A DNA stretch of 51,277 nt, taken from positions 1 to 51,277 of the forward strand of contig CALQZS010000002.1 in NCBI GenBank assembly GCA_943349945.1, given 5' to 3'. Under the pieces are notes generated by a model. It saw nothing but the letters and a program-made list of their open reading frames with translations, ran no database searches and was not told the origin of the DNA. Shown here one piece after another: positions 18,795 through 29,772 of the stretch. The stretch is from Candidatus Nomurabacteria bacterium. GTDB taxonomy: Bacteria; Patescibacteriota; Minisyncoccia; Phycocordibacterales; SBAW01. The position numbers were made by a program, and so were the translations under genes. How positions within the stretch are numbered: position 1 is the stretch's first letter; each line of letters begins with the position of its first letter.

Positions 18795-20516
18795 ATGTCT
18801 CTTGCAAAAGAGTTGCAGAAAGTGCTGCATGGCAGTGTAGAAGACGCACCCAAGGTGTTGGAGGCGTACTCGCGTGATGCAAGTTTATTTAAGGTGGTGC
18901 CCGAAGTTGTGGTGCATCCAAAAAACACCGACGATATATGTGCGCTGGTGCAGTTTGTGAATGTGCAAAAAGAAATCCCCAAGACCCACCTGTCGCTAAC
19001 GGCGCGCGCCGCAGGTACCGACATGTCGGGCGGGCCCCTTACCGACTCTATTGTGCTCGACATGACCGCGCATTTTACACGGCTACTTACACTGGGTCAT
19101 GACTGCGCTGTGGTCGAGCCGGGGATGTACTTTCGCGACTTTGACCGCGAGACACAAAAAAAGGGTTTGGAGCTGCCTAGCTATACCGCGTCGCGTGAGC
19201 TAAACACCGTGGGCGGTATGGTGGCCAACAACTCTGGCGGTGAAAAAAATCTTAAATATGGAAAGACTGCTCGCTATGTAGAAGAATTAGAAGTGGTATT
19301 GGCCGATGGCCATCCGCACGTGTTTAAAAAACTAGGGAAGGAAGAACTTGCGGTCAAGTGTGCAGAACCGGGTTTTGAGGGCGACATATACCGCAAGATG
19401 AGCGCCTTGGTGCGCACACATGCTGCAACCATTGCCGCCGCAACACCCAAGGTAGAAAAAAACTCCTCGGGCTATGCGCTTTGGGACATTGGCGACGGTG
19501 TAGAGGCTCTAGATCTTGCACGCTTGTTTGTGGGCTCGCAAGGGACGCTTGGCATAATCACCAAGATAAAATTCTCGCTTGTGCGGCCACTGCCGTATTC
19601 GGCGATGGTGGTGCTGTTTTTAGATAATCTCTCCGAGCTTGGGGCGCTTGTGCCTGAGGTGCTTAAAGCGAAGCCGGACAGCTTTGAGTCGTATGATGAT
19701 CATACTTTTAAATTAGGAGTAAAGTATTTTCCTGAGTTTGCGCGGCAAATGGTAAGCAAGGGCGCAAAAGAAATGAGCTTGTTTAAGTTGTTCTGGTCTT
19801 TTTTGCCAGAAGTGTGGATGGTTATGCGCGGCGGGGTGCCCAAGCTTGTGCTTATGGCAGAGTTTCGAGGCGGCACACAACTTGAGGCGCTTACGAAAGC
19901 TGTAGACTTGGCAGGCCACATTACCAAAACACAACCAAGGGTGAGCGTGCGCGTGGCACGGAGCGAAAAGGCGGCGCGCAAGTACTGGGTGATACGGCGC
20001 GAGAGCTTTAACCTGTTACGCCAAAAAGTGCGCGGCATGCGCACCGCACCATTTATAGACGACTTTGTGGTGCCACCAAACACTTTGCCGCAATTTTTGC
20101 CAAAACTAGAACATATTTTAGAGCAGTATGAGTTGACCTACACTGTGGCGGGGCACGTAGGGGACGGCAACTTCCACATCATCCCGCTTATTGATCCAAA
20201 AGATCAAAAAATGCGCCGCGTGATAGATGAGTTGTCGCACAAGGTGTACGACTTGGTGTTGGCGTACGGCGGGTCTATAAGCGGCGAGCATAACGATGGG
20301 TTGGTGCGTACCCCGTATGTGCCAAAAATGTTTGGTCCGGCTATGTACGCGCTGTTTTTGGAAGTTAAAAAAATATTTGACCCGCAAAACATTTTTAACC
20401 CGGGTAAAAAGGTGGGTACTACGTACAGCGATGCATTAACCAAGCTTGACTTGCCGCCTATAAAAACAAAAAAAGTATCTACTCCAACAAAGAAGGGAAG
20501 AATGCAGAAAAAGTAG
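18795..20516 (+). CDS. FAD-binding oxidoreductase (GlcD / D-lactate dehydrogenase-like)
   Basis: LTARAAGTDMSGGPL, NTVGGMVANNSGGEKNLKYG, GSQGTLGIITKIK, GHVGDGNFHIIPL, GSISGEHNDGLVR. Confidence 0.93.
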   Translation: MSLAKELQKVLHGSVEDAPKVLEAYSRDASLFKVVPEVVVHPKNTDDICALVQFVNVQKEIPKTHLSLTARAAGTDMSGGPLTDSIVLDMTAHFTRLLTLGHDCAVVEPGMYFRDFDRETQKKGLELPSYTASRELNTVGGMVANNSGGEKNLKYGKTARYVEELEVVLADGHPHVFKKLGKEELAVKCAEPGFEGDIYRKMSALVRTHAATIAAATPKVEKNSSGYALWDIGDGVEALDLARLFVGSQGTLGIITKIKFSLVRPLPYSAMVVLFLDNLSELGALVPEVLKAKPDSFESYDDHTFKLGVKYFPEFARQMVSKGAKEMSLFKLFWSFLPEVWMVMRGGVPKLVLMAEFRGGTQLEALTKAVDLAGHITKTQPRVSVRVARSEKAARKYWVIRRESFNLLRQKVRGMRTAPFIDDFVVPPNTLPQFLPKLEHILEQYELTYTVAGHVGDGNFHIIPLIDPKDQKMRRVIDELSHKVYDLVLAYGGSISGEHNDGLVRTPYVPKMFGPAMYALFLEVKKIFDPQNIFNPGKKVGTTYSDALTKLDLPPIKTKKVSTPTKKGRMQKK

Positions 20517-20524
20517 TCCGTTTA

Positions 20525-20553
20525 TTGACACAAGCCATTTAATTGTGTATAAT
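20525..20553 (+). promoter_or_regulatory. Consensus sigma70 promoter
   Basis: TTGACA-N17-TATAAT, exact consensus. Confidence 0.85.
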
Positions 20554-20585
20554 TAAGATAGAAGACATCTGTAAGGGAGGGCGTA

Positions 20586-21086
20586 ATGCCTAAACTCAGT
20601 GAGTCGGAGAGGCTGCAACGGGCAGTGCGAGACAACGCGGCAGCGGTGCGACAGTTGACGCGCACGATACGGTTGCTGGTGGAGAAACTTGAATCAGGAA
20701 GTAATTTCTTTGCGCAAGTGCCACCACCTTTTAAAGTTTCAGTCGCGGGAGGTGTGTCGCGGGATGATGTGTTTGTTGCGGGTCCGCTCATCATTGATCT
20801 TAAGCAATACACACTGGAAGCGAATGGCAAAACAACTCTACCCGTGCCATCTCAAATATTTAGACTGCTCTGCTTTTTTGCAGAGCATGCAGATATATGG
20901 GTGCGCGCAGATGAGATCCAAAAAGAGTTTTGGGGTGGTTTGAACATTAACGATCCTTCGCAGAGTATGCGGTCGGCTATACACAAACTCAAACAAGTTT
21001 TAGCTGAAGTCGGTTGCGAACATATGTTCGAATCAGTACAAAAGCGGACAGCTTCATACCGACTGAATACAAATACAAAGATGTGA
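20586..21086 (+). CDS. Winged-helix (OmpR/PhoB-type C-terminal) DNA-binding protein without receiver domain
   Basis: LPVPSQIFRLLCFFAEHADIWVRADEIQKEFWGG...SMRSAIHKLKQVLAEVG; RBS gggaggg. Confidence 0.75.
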   Translation: MPKLSESERLQRAVRDNAAAVRQLTRTIRLLVEKLESGSNFFAQVPPPFKVSVAGGVSRDDVFVAGPLIIDLKQYTLEANGKTTLPVPSQIFRLLCFFAEHADIWVRADEIQKEFWGGLNINDPSQSMRSAIHKLKQVLAEVGCEHMFESVQKRTASYRLNTNTKM

Positions 21087-21155
21087 TGTACGCTACTAGC
21101 CGCCCTACAAAGGCGGCTTATTTTTTATATACAAAAGAGTATACTTGCAGCATAT

Positions 21156-22358
21156 ATGGAGCCGCTGGCATCAAAAATACGCCCCCAGACTTTGGAGGAG
21201 TTTGTGGGTCAAGAACATTTGGTGGGGCAGGGTAAACCCCTGCGCGAGGCTATAGAAGGCAAGCATCTTTTCTCGTTTATTTTGTGGGGCCCGCCAGGGA
21301 GCGGCAAGACCACGCTTGCGCGGCTGTATGCCAAAGCGCTTGATGCAGAGTTTTTTGAACTGTCTGCAGTTGATTCGGGTAAGGATGATATTAAAGCGGT
21401 TCTCGGGGAGCGGGCGGGAGCTTCGAAGAGGGTAAAGCTTGGGGCTGCCTCGAGCGCACTCTTCGAAACTTCTGAGAGTGAATCGGATTCAGAGTCTCGT
21501 CCCAAAGTCTTATTTATCGATGAAATACATCGTTTTAATAAAGCGCAGCAGGATTTTTTGTTGCCCTTTGTCGAGCGGGGGGAGCTAACGCTCATCGGCG
21601 CTACTACCGAAAATCCATCTTTTGAGGTTATCCCTGCGCTACTTTCGCGCTGCCGCGTGTTTGTGCTCAACGAGTTTGCTGCAGAGGACATGGAAAAAAT
21701 ACTTAAACGCACTCGCGTCAAACTACCAAAAAATGCAAAAGAGTGGTTGGTGCAGTTGGCGGGAGGAGACGCGCGGCAGGCAATCACCGTGCTCGATAAT
21801 ACAAAACGACTTTATGGAGAAGTAACGCTGGAGACGCTCAAGGAGACCGTGCAGTCAAAACATCTGCGCTACGACAAAAAAGGCGAGGAGCACTACAACA
21901 CTATCTCGGCTTTTATTAAAAGCATGCGCGCATCCCAGGCTGATGCGGCGCTCTATTATTTGGCGCGCATGGTCGCCGCGGGCGAAGACCCTCTTTTTAT
22001 TGCACGACGCATGGTGATTTTTGCTAGCGAGGATGTGGGGTTGGCGCAGCCCACGGCGCTTGTGGTAGCAAACGCGGTGTTTCGTGCGTGCGAGACCGTG
22101 GGCTACCCCGAAGCGCAGATAAACTTAGCGCACGGGGTGGCCTACTTGGCTGAGTGTAAAAAAAGCCGCAAGTCGCACGACGCATACTTTGAGGCGCTGG
22201 CTGACGTGCAGAAGTTGGGCAATTTGGCTATTCCGTTGCATATCCGCAACGCGCCCACAAAGTTGATGAAAAACCTGGGGTATGGAAAAGGGTACGAGAA
22301 GTATTCGGAAGAGAGTTATTTGCCAGAGGAGTTAAAAGGGAAGAAGTATTTAAAATAA
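21156..22358 (+). CDS. rarA: Replication-associated recombination protein A (AAA+ ATPase)
   Basis: RPQTLEEFVGQEHL, WGPPGSGKTTLAR, LFIDEIHRFNKAQQD, GATTENPSFEV. Confidence 0.95.
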   Translation: MEPLASKIRPQTLEEFVGQEHLVGQGKPLREAIEGKHLFSFILWGPPGSGKTTLARLYAKALDAEFFELSAVDSGKDDIKAVLGERAGASKRVKLGAASSALFETSESESDSESRPKVLFIDEIHRFNKAQQDFLLPFVERGELTLIGATTENPSFEVIPALLSRCRVFVLNEFAAEDMEKILKRTRVKLPKNAKEWLVQLAGGDARQAITVLDNTKRLYGEVTLETLKETVQSKHLRYDKKGEEHYNTISAFIKSMRASQADAALYYLARMVAAGEDPLFIARRMVIFASEDVGLAQPTALVVANAVFRACETVGYPEAQINLAHGVAYLAECKKSRKSHDAYFEALADVQKLGNLAIPLHIRNAPTKLMKNLGYGKGYEKYSEESYLPEELKGKKYLK

Positions 22359-22632
22359 AAAACAGGTTCCCGAAGGAACCTGCTTGCGTGGGTGGGGAGC
22401 TTGGCGCATCCCCCAAAAGCTCGACGAGCTGACGAAGAAACTCCTCCGTCTCTACTGGCGATTTCCCGCCAATGACGTGAAAGAGTTCTGCCCAGAAAAT
22501 CATATCCCAGATAATCCTCTGGGCGTAGGGCGTTCTGGACACTGTTGCCGAGGGGAAGGCGCGATGCCATTCCTCCAGAGCGTTGTACAGCTTCCAGTAC
22601 TCGTTTTGGGCACGTCCAAGTGGGGTATCCAT
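22228..22632 (-). CDS. Hypothetical protein
   Basis: RBS aaggag before ATG; N-terminal part (MDTPLGRAQNEYWKLYNALEEWHRAF...) looks coding, but the open frame runs through the rarA terminator into rarA. Confidence 0.4.
   Translation of the reverse strand: MDTPLGRAQNEYWKLYNALEEWHRAFPSATVSRTPYAQRIIWDMIFWAELFHVIGGKSPVETEEFLRQLVELLGDAPSSPPTQAGSFGNLFFILNTSSLLTPLANNSLPNTSRTLFHTPGFSSTLWARCGYATE
22363..22382. terminator. Short terminator hairpin
   Basis: CAGGTTCC-cgaa-GGAACCTG downstream of rarA. Confidence 0.6.
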
Positions 22633-22734
22633 TTGGTATCTCCTTTTCATGAACCTCTACTTTAATGATAACATTAATGACAGTTATTGTCAAATACAGT
22701 GCGAGGCAGCTTTAAAAAGCGTTATACTGGACTC

Positions 22735-23286
22735 ATGGAAACCGAAGAAGTGGTATTGGGTGGCGGCTGCTTTTGGTGCACCGAGGCAGTGTTTTTGATG
22801 CTCAAGGGTGTGGTGTCTGTAGATCCCGGGTATGCGGGCCCCACGCGAGCCACATCCCCTACGTATGAAGAAGTATCTACCGGGGCTACTGCGTATGTGG
22901 AATCTATAAAAATTGTATACAATCCCGATCAGTTGGCTTTTGAAGAAATTTTGCGTGTATTTTTTGCCAGCCACGACCCAACAAGCCTAAACCAGCAAGG
23001 CGCGGATGTGGGGCCGCAGTACGCCTCGGCGATTTTTTGCACCACCCCAAGGCAAGTAGAAAAAGCGCAACACTATGTGGGCGCGCTAAACGGTGTACGC
23101 CGCCCCGACCAAGCCGGGGCGAGGGCTCCAATTGTAACTAGAGTCGAGATGCTTGATGCTTTTTATCCGGCCGAAGACTATCACAAAAATTATTATGCCA
23201 AAAACAAATCAGCCGGGTACTGCCAAATGGTTATCGCACCTAAGGTAGAAAAGGTGGGGGAGAAATTTAAAAGCCTACTCAAATAA
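22735..23286 (+). CDS. msrA: Peptide-methionine (S)-S-oxide reductase
   Basis: GGGCFWCTEAVF, HDPTSLNQQGADVGPQYASAIF, AEDYHKNYYAKN. Confidence 0.95.
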   Translation: METEEVVLGGGCFWCTEAVFLMLKGVVSVDPGYAGPTRATSPTYEEVSTGATAYVESIKIVYNPDQLAFEEILRVFFASHDPTSLNQQGADVGPQYASAIFCTTPRQVEKAQHYVGALNGVRRPDQAGARAPIVTRVEMLDAFYPAEDYHKNYYAKNKSAGYCQMVIAPKVEKVGEKFKSLLK

Positions 23287-23302
23287 GCTATACTAACCGT
23301 CT

Positions 23303-23749
23303 ATGAAACCAAAAGTACTACTTACGCCATTTTTACTTATTGCTGTGACGCTTATCGGGCTCGGGGATGTTTTGTATTTGTCGTACTACCAATACTTAAA
23401 TCTTATTCCATCGTGCGCCATTGGGGGATGTGAGGTGGTGTTGTCGAGTGTGTACTCAAAATTTTTTGGGGTACCGTTATCGTACTTGGGGTTGGTGTAC
23501 TACGCCTACGCACTATGTTTGTTTGTGTTGCTTGCCGCAGACCCTGCGTCGCGAGTGTTGCGTGCAGCAGTGCTTCTATACACCAGTCTAGGCGCCGCGC
23601 TCTCTGCGGTATTTATCTTTTATATCCAAATGGGGCTCATTGGCGCGATATGCTTTTACTGTGCTATATCGGCCGCAGTGGCTGCTGTGTTGTTTGGCTT
23701 GTCGGTGATGCACATGGTGCAAACCAAGGCGCCGCGTTTGGACGCCTAG
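23303..23749 (+). CDS. Vitamin K epoxide reductase (VKOR) family protein
   Basis: PSCAIGGCEVVLSSVYSKFFGVPLSYLGLVYY ... CFYCAISA. Confidence 0.9.
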   Translation: MKPKVLLTPFLLIAVTLIGLGDVLYLSYYQYLNLIPSCAIGGCEVVLSSVYSKFFGVPLSYLGLVYYAYALCLFVLLAADPASRVLRAAVLLYTSLGAALSAVFIFYIQMGLIGAICFYCAISAAVAAVLFGLSVMHMVQTKAPRLDA

Positions 23750-23754
23750 TGTGC

Positions 23755-24540
23755 TTAGCGTCTTCTGCTAAAGCGGCGATATAACTTCCACAACATAAAG
23801 AAGAACAGAAGCGCAAACAGTGGGTAAAATATACCAGCGCTGCTAACCAGGTAGCGCAAAATAGAAAGTACATACAGCACGACCGTTGCAACTACGGTCC
23901 ATGCGCTACCGCTTATTTTGTCGGTCGTAGATTTTTCTGTTTCGGTACCCAAAATGGTGCCTTGGTTTTTTATCGCCGAGTTACCGATTTGTTTTTTAGA
24001 CCAAGCAACGCCGCGGTCGAGCACCTCGGCTGCTTGTGCGCGTGCGGAGTCTATTGCGCTAAACACAGGTTCAGAGGTTTTTGCCACTGCTGGCGAGAGG
24101 TTGGCAAGCGCCTGCTGTATTTCTTCGGAAGAATCTACGTCGGTGGTGGCAGTTTCTGTGGTCGTGCCTGCGACCACTTGGGCACGGATAGTAAAGGTTG
24201 CTGACTCTTTTTCTACTACCTCACCTGCTTGGTCGAGTAGTTGCGCGGTGATGCTGTGCGAGCCGGCGAGCGGCTTCCAAGACACAGATACTGCGGCGGC
24301 TTCTCCTGCGGCAAGCGCCACTGGTACTGTGCCTATACTGCCTTCTTTGTTAGTTATTTCGAGTTTGCCTGCAAAGGAGGTAGTGGCCTCGTTGGATACT
24401 ATTGTATGTATCAGCACAGTCTCGCCTTCTGTAACAGACTCTTTAGACAAAAAGAGTGTCTGCTTGGCAAAGGTTGCGCCAAGCGCTGCCGCGGGGAAGA
24501 GTGTGGCAAAAAGCACAAGGCTTGCAAATAATTTTCGCAT
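23755..24540 (-). CDS. Secreted protein with C-terminal TM anchor
   Basis: MRKLFASLVLFATLFPAAALGA signal peptide; Ig-like beta-rich region; C-terminal TM then RRFSRRR. Confidence 0.7.
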   Translation of the reverse strand: MRKLFASLVLFATLFPAAALGATFAKQTLFLSKESVTEGETVLIHTIVSNEATTSFAGKLEITNKEGSIGTVPVALAAGEAAAVSVSWKPLAGSHSITAQLLDQAGEVVEKESATFTIRAQVVAGTTTETATTDVDSSEEIQQALANLSPAVAKTSEPVFSAIDSARAQAAEVLDRGVAWSKKQIGNSAIKNQGTILGTETEKSTTDKISGSAWTVVATVVLYVLSILRYLVSSAGIFYPLFALLFFFMLWKLYRRFSRRR

Positions 24541-24585
24541 AACGTACTCACAGTATACCTCTTTTGGTGTGGTACACTGTGTGCT

Positions 24586-25500
24586 ATGCACAAGGCGTGG
24601 GAGAAATTCGCGCACCATTTTATACCGTCGCACCATAATGCGTATCGTCCACACATTTTGCGGAAGCCATGGTTACTATTTTTCTTGGCGGTGATACTGG
24701 CAGCCGAAGGCTTTTTGGTTGCAAACTTGGCAGTGCGTCAGTCGTCTGATGTATTTCTTGCGGCAGTATTTCCGTCGGCTATTATCTCGCTCACCAACAC
24801 ACAGCGCGCACAATATAGTGCGCCGTTGTTGGCAGAAGACGCGCAACTTAACCATGCAGCGCAAGCAAAAGCAGAAGATATGGCGGCAAGAGGGTACTTT
24901 GCGCACATAGGGCCAGATGGGCAGGAGCCATGGAGTTGGATACTGGGCGCTGGATACGACTATCGTTTTGCTGGAGAAAACTTGGCCGTCCGGTTTGTCG
25001 ACTCCTCTGATGTTTTGGAAGCGTGGATGGATTCGCCTTCGCACCGAGCAAATATAATAAAACCCGCCTACAGCGCTATTGGGGTGGGGGTGGCGCAAGG
25101 TTTCTATGAAGGGCAGCCAGCCACGTATGTGGTGCAGTACTTCGCATCCCCTATGCAGCAAGGTGCTGCGGTGACTTCGGCAGACGCACCTCATGTAAAC
25201 TTGCCAGGGCAGTTGGTGCGCATGATGGGCGAACCAAGGTCTACAACATTTTGGATTTTGATGGGCGTTGCGTCCATGCTTTTGGTTGCCGTGTTGCTTG
25301 GGTTTTTTATACACATACACATCCAGCCTACTGCATTGCTGATGGGTGGCGCCTTTGTAGCTGTGTTTGCGTTGTCGCTTGTCGCGGTAAATACACGCTT
25401 TTTAAAAACAACAGCCACGCCTGCCGCCGTGCTGCGTGCGTCGGATGCGCTGCAAGGAGGCGTGGTGGTGAGCGAGGTGGCGGCAAGCACGGCACGCTAA
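24586..25500 (+). CDS. CAP (SCP/PR-1) domain protein with TM segments
   Basis: [61 protein letters not shown]. Confidence 0.92.
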   Translation: MHKAWEKFAHHFIPSHHNAYRPHILRKPWLLFFLAVILAAEGFLVANLAVRQSSDVFLAAVFPSAIISLTNTQRAQYSAPLLAEDAQLNHAAQAKAEDMAARGYFAHIGPDGQEPWSWILGAGYDYRFAGENLAVRFVDSSDVLEAWMDSPSHRANIIKPAYSAIGVGVAQGFYEGQPATYVVQYFASPMQQGAAVTSADAPHVNLPGQLVRMMGEPRSTTFWILMGVASMLLVAVLLGFFIHIHIQPTALLMGGAFVAVFALSLVAVNTRFLKTTATPAAVLRASDALQGGVVVSEVAASTAR

Positions 25501-25552
25501 ACAAGGGGACAGTGTTCTTGCGTGTGTGGTGTGTGGGCGGTATGGTGAAGAC

Positions 25553-27303
<1,751 letters not shown>

Positions 27304-27312
27304 AGTGGGTGG

Positions 27313-29481
27313 ATGGCAGGGTTTACTATCAAATCCGACCACTCACCAGCCGGGGACCAACCCAAGGCAATAGAGTCGTTGGTGAAGGGGCTCAAAAAGG
27401 GCGAGCAGCACCAAACACTTTTGGGCGTAACTGGCTCGGGCAAGACTTTTACCGCAGCGAATGTCATTGCGCAGGTGCAAAAGCCAACTCTGGTTATTGC
27501 ACACAATAAGACTCTTGCTGCGCAGTTGGCGCAGGAATATCGTGCATTTTTCCCCGACGCATCGGTGCAATACTTTGTGTCGTACTATGACTACTATCAG
27601 CCCGAGGCGTACATCCCGCACTCCGACACGTATATAGAGAAAGAGGCGCAAATTAACGAAGAGATTGACCGCTTGCGCCACGCGTCCACCCAAGCACTGC
27701 TTACGCGCAGCGACGTAATTATTGTGGCCTCGGTGTCGTGTATTTATGCTCTGGGTAGCCCCGAGGAGTATCGCAAGGTGCACCTAGAGATTGGTCCAGG
27801 TGTGAAGAAAAACCGCGCCGAGCTTATCCGCGACCTTATAAACATTTATTTTGAGCGCACTCCGGCGGACCTTACCCCAGGCAAATTCCGCGCGCTCGGA
27901 AACAGTGTGGAGATTATGCCTACCGGCGAGCGTATTTTATATCGCGTCGAATTTTCTGGAGACAGTATAGAGAAAGTGCGCGTTATTGATGCAATTTCTC
28001 GTGCCGAAAAAGAGTCGTTGCAGTCGCTCTTTCTCTTTCCCGCCAAGCACTATGTTACTCCGGCGGATGAGCGTGCGCGTGCTATTGCAGACATTAAACT
28101 CGAGCTTAAAAACCAACTCGCAAAACTCGAACGTGCGGGCAAGGTGCTGGAAGCAGAGCGTTTGAAGCGGCGCACCAACCACGACTTGGCGCTTATCCGC
28201 GAAGTGGGGGTGTGTCCAGGGATAGAAAACTACTCGCGCCACTTTGACGGCCGCAAGCCAGGCCAGCCACCGTTTTCGTTGCTGGAGTATTTTCCCCATA
28301 CCAAAGACGGCAAGCCCGACTTTTTGACCATTATCGACGAAAGCCACGTAACGGTGCCGCAGATTGCCGGTATGTATGCAGGGGACAGAGCACGCAAAGA
28401 AAATTTGATAGAGTACGGTTTTCGTTTGCCGTCGGCTATAGACAACCGGCCGCTGCAGTTTGAAGAATTTGAAGAGCGCGTGGGGCAGGTGATATACACT
28501 TCTGCTACGCCGGGGCCGTATGAAAAAGAAAAAAGTGGCGACCAAGTTGTCGAGCAGATCATCCGCCCCACAGGCCTTGTCGACCCCGAGATTATTGTCC
28601 GGCCTGTCACGGGACGCATCGCGGAGGAGCATTCTTCCGGGTACGGTGATTTTCCTGCTGAAAAATCACCTGAAGTTGCGTCGCCGTCGCTCCGCAAACC
28701 CCCTACAAAACGCTCCTCCGCTCCTCTTGTGCAAAAAGGCCAAGTGCAAGATTTCTTAGACGAGGCTGAGAAGGTTATAAAACACGGCGGGCGTGTGTTG
28801 GTGACTACGCTCACCAAAAAAATGGCAGAAGACTTGTCGGAATATTTGAAGGACAGGCAATTTAAAGCCGCCTACATCCACAGCGACATTTTGACGCTCG
28901 ACCGCATCACCACGCTCACCGAGTTTCGCAAAGGAACCTATGACGTGCTTGTGGGGGTCAACCTTTTGCGCGAAGGCCTCGACCTACCCGAAGTAGAGTT
29001 GGTGGCGATTTTGGATGCCGACAAAGAAGGATTTTTGCGTTCGGAAACGTCGCTTATACAAACTATTGGCCGTGCGGCGCGCAACGTGCACGGACGGGTG
29101 ATTGTGTATGCCGACCAGATCACCGGTTCCTTGGAGAAGGCGATGAGCGAGACAAACCGCCGTCGCACCATACAGCTGGCCTACAATAAAAAGCACGGCA
29201 TCACGCCTACGACAATCATTAAGGCGATTAAAGATATTACTGAGGAATTGCGTACCGAGCATGGCAAGGCGGTTAATGTGCTGCTCGATATCGACAAAGA
29301 GTTGTATGCAAAAGATCCAAAGAAGTTTATCGCAAGCAAGCGCGAGCAGATGGCGCAGGCCGTGCAAGAGCTAGATTTTGAAACAGCGGCCATTTTGCGT
29401 GATGAAATAGCGGTGTTGGTAGGAGAAGGCGGCACAAAAACGCGCGGTAAAAAACAGGGCAAAATAAAAAAAGAAGCCTAG
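27313..29481 (+). CDS. uvrB: Excinuclease ABC subunit B
   Basis: LGVTGSGKTFT, YYDYYQPEAYIP, LLREGLDLPEVELVAILDADKEGFLRS; C-terminal UVR motif. Confidence 0.97.
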   Translation: MAGFTIKSDHSPAGDQPKAIESLVKGLKKGEQHQTLLGVTGSGKTFTAANVIAQVQKPTLVIAHNKTLAAQLAQEYRAFFPDASVQYFVSYYDYYQPEAYIPHSDTYIEKEAQINEEIDRLRHASTQALLTRSDVIIVASVSCIYALGSPEEYRKVHLEIGPGVKKNRAELIRDLINIYFERTPADLTPGKFRALGNSVEIMPTGERILYRVEFSGDSIEKVRVIDAISRAEKESLQSLFLFPAKHYVTPADERARAIADIKLELKNQLAKLERAGKVLEAERLKRRTNHDLALIREVGVCPGIENYSRHFDGRKPGQPPFSLLEYFPHTKDGKPDFLTIIDESHVTVPQIAGMYAGDRARKENLIEYGFRLPSAIDNRPLQFEEFEERVGQVIYTSATPGPYEKEKSGDQVVEQIIRPTGLVDPEIIVRPVTGRIAEEHSSGYGDFPAEKSPEVASPSLRKPPTKRSSAPLVQKGQVQDFLDEAEKVIKHGGRVLVTTLTKKMAEDLSEYLKDRQFKAAYIHSDILTLDRITTLTEFRKGTYDVLVGVNLLREGLDLPEVELVAILDADKEGFLRSETSLIQTIGRAARNVHGRVIVYADQITGSLEKAMSETNRRRTIQLAYNKKHGITPTTIIKAIKDITEELRTEHGKAVNVLLDIDKELYAKDPKKFIASKREQMAQAVQELDFETAAILRDEIAVLVGEGGTKTRGKKQGKIKKEA

Positions 29482-29509
29482 TTGCTAATTGGTCGAGTTG
29501 TGCTATTGT
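29482..29509 (+). promoter_or_regulatory. Candidate promoter for the intergenic RNA
   Basis: TTGCTA-N16-TATTGT. Confidence 0.45.
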
Positions 29510-29514
29510 GTACT

Positions 29515-29700
29515 CGCGCTGGTTTTCCCAACATGGTGCTCTCTGAGGCCATGAGCCGGCGTGGGTGTTTGGCTCCTCCATTAGGCAGTACGTTCTGTAC
29601 TGGGCGCTGACTGACCCAACAGGGCCGGGAGTCAAACATTCTGCTCTTTCGATATACAGCAAGGGCACAGGTTTTCGCAAGGAACCTGTGCCCTTTATTC
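29515..29700 (+). ncRNA. Candidate structured non-coding RNA between uvrB and uvrA
   Basis: 8-bp stem 29515-29522/29556-29563 enclosing CATGG/CCATG; 11-bp stem 29566-29576/29628-29638 enclosing CAGTAC/GTACTG; own promoter and terminator. Confidence 0.6.
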
Positions 29701-29705
29701 TTTTT
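29663..29705 (+). terminator. Intrinsic terminator
   Basis: GGGCACAGGTT-ttcgcaagg-AACCTGTGCCC then tttattcttttt. Confidence 0.85.
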
Positions 29706-29772
29706 ATGGTATTGTGTTTTGACACATACGCACCCCAGGAGCAATCCTAGGGGCGTTGTGTTTGTTCGCTAT

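Noticed and set aside
29515-29700. Candidate RNA as 6S RNA
   Set aside because: The 5' and 3' ends do not close one long rod with a central bubble; it shows two independent stems plus a terminator, so I left it unclassified.
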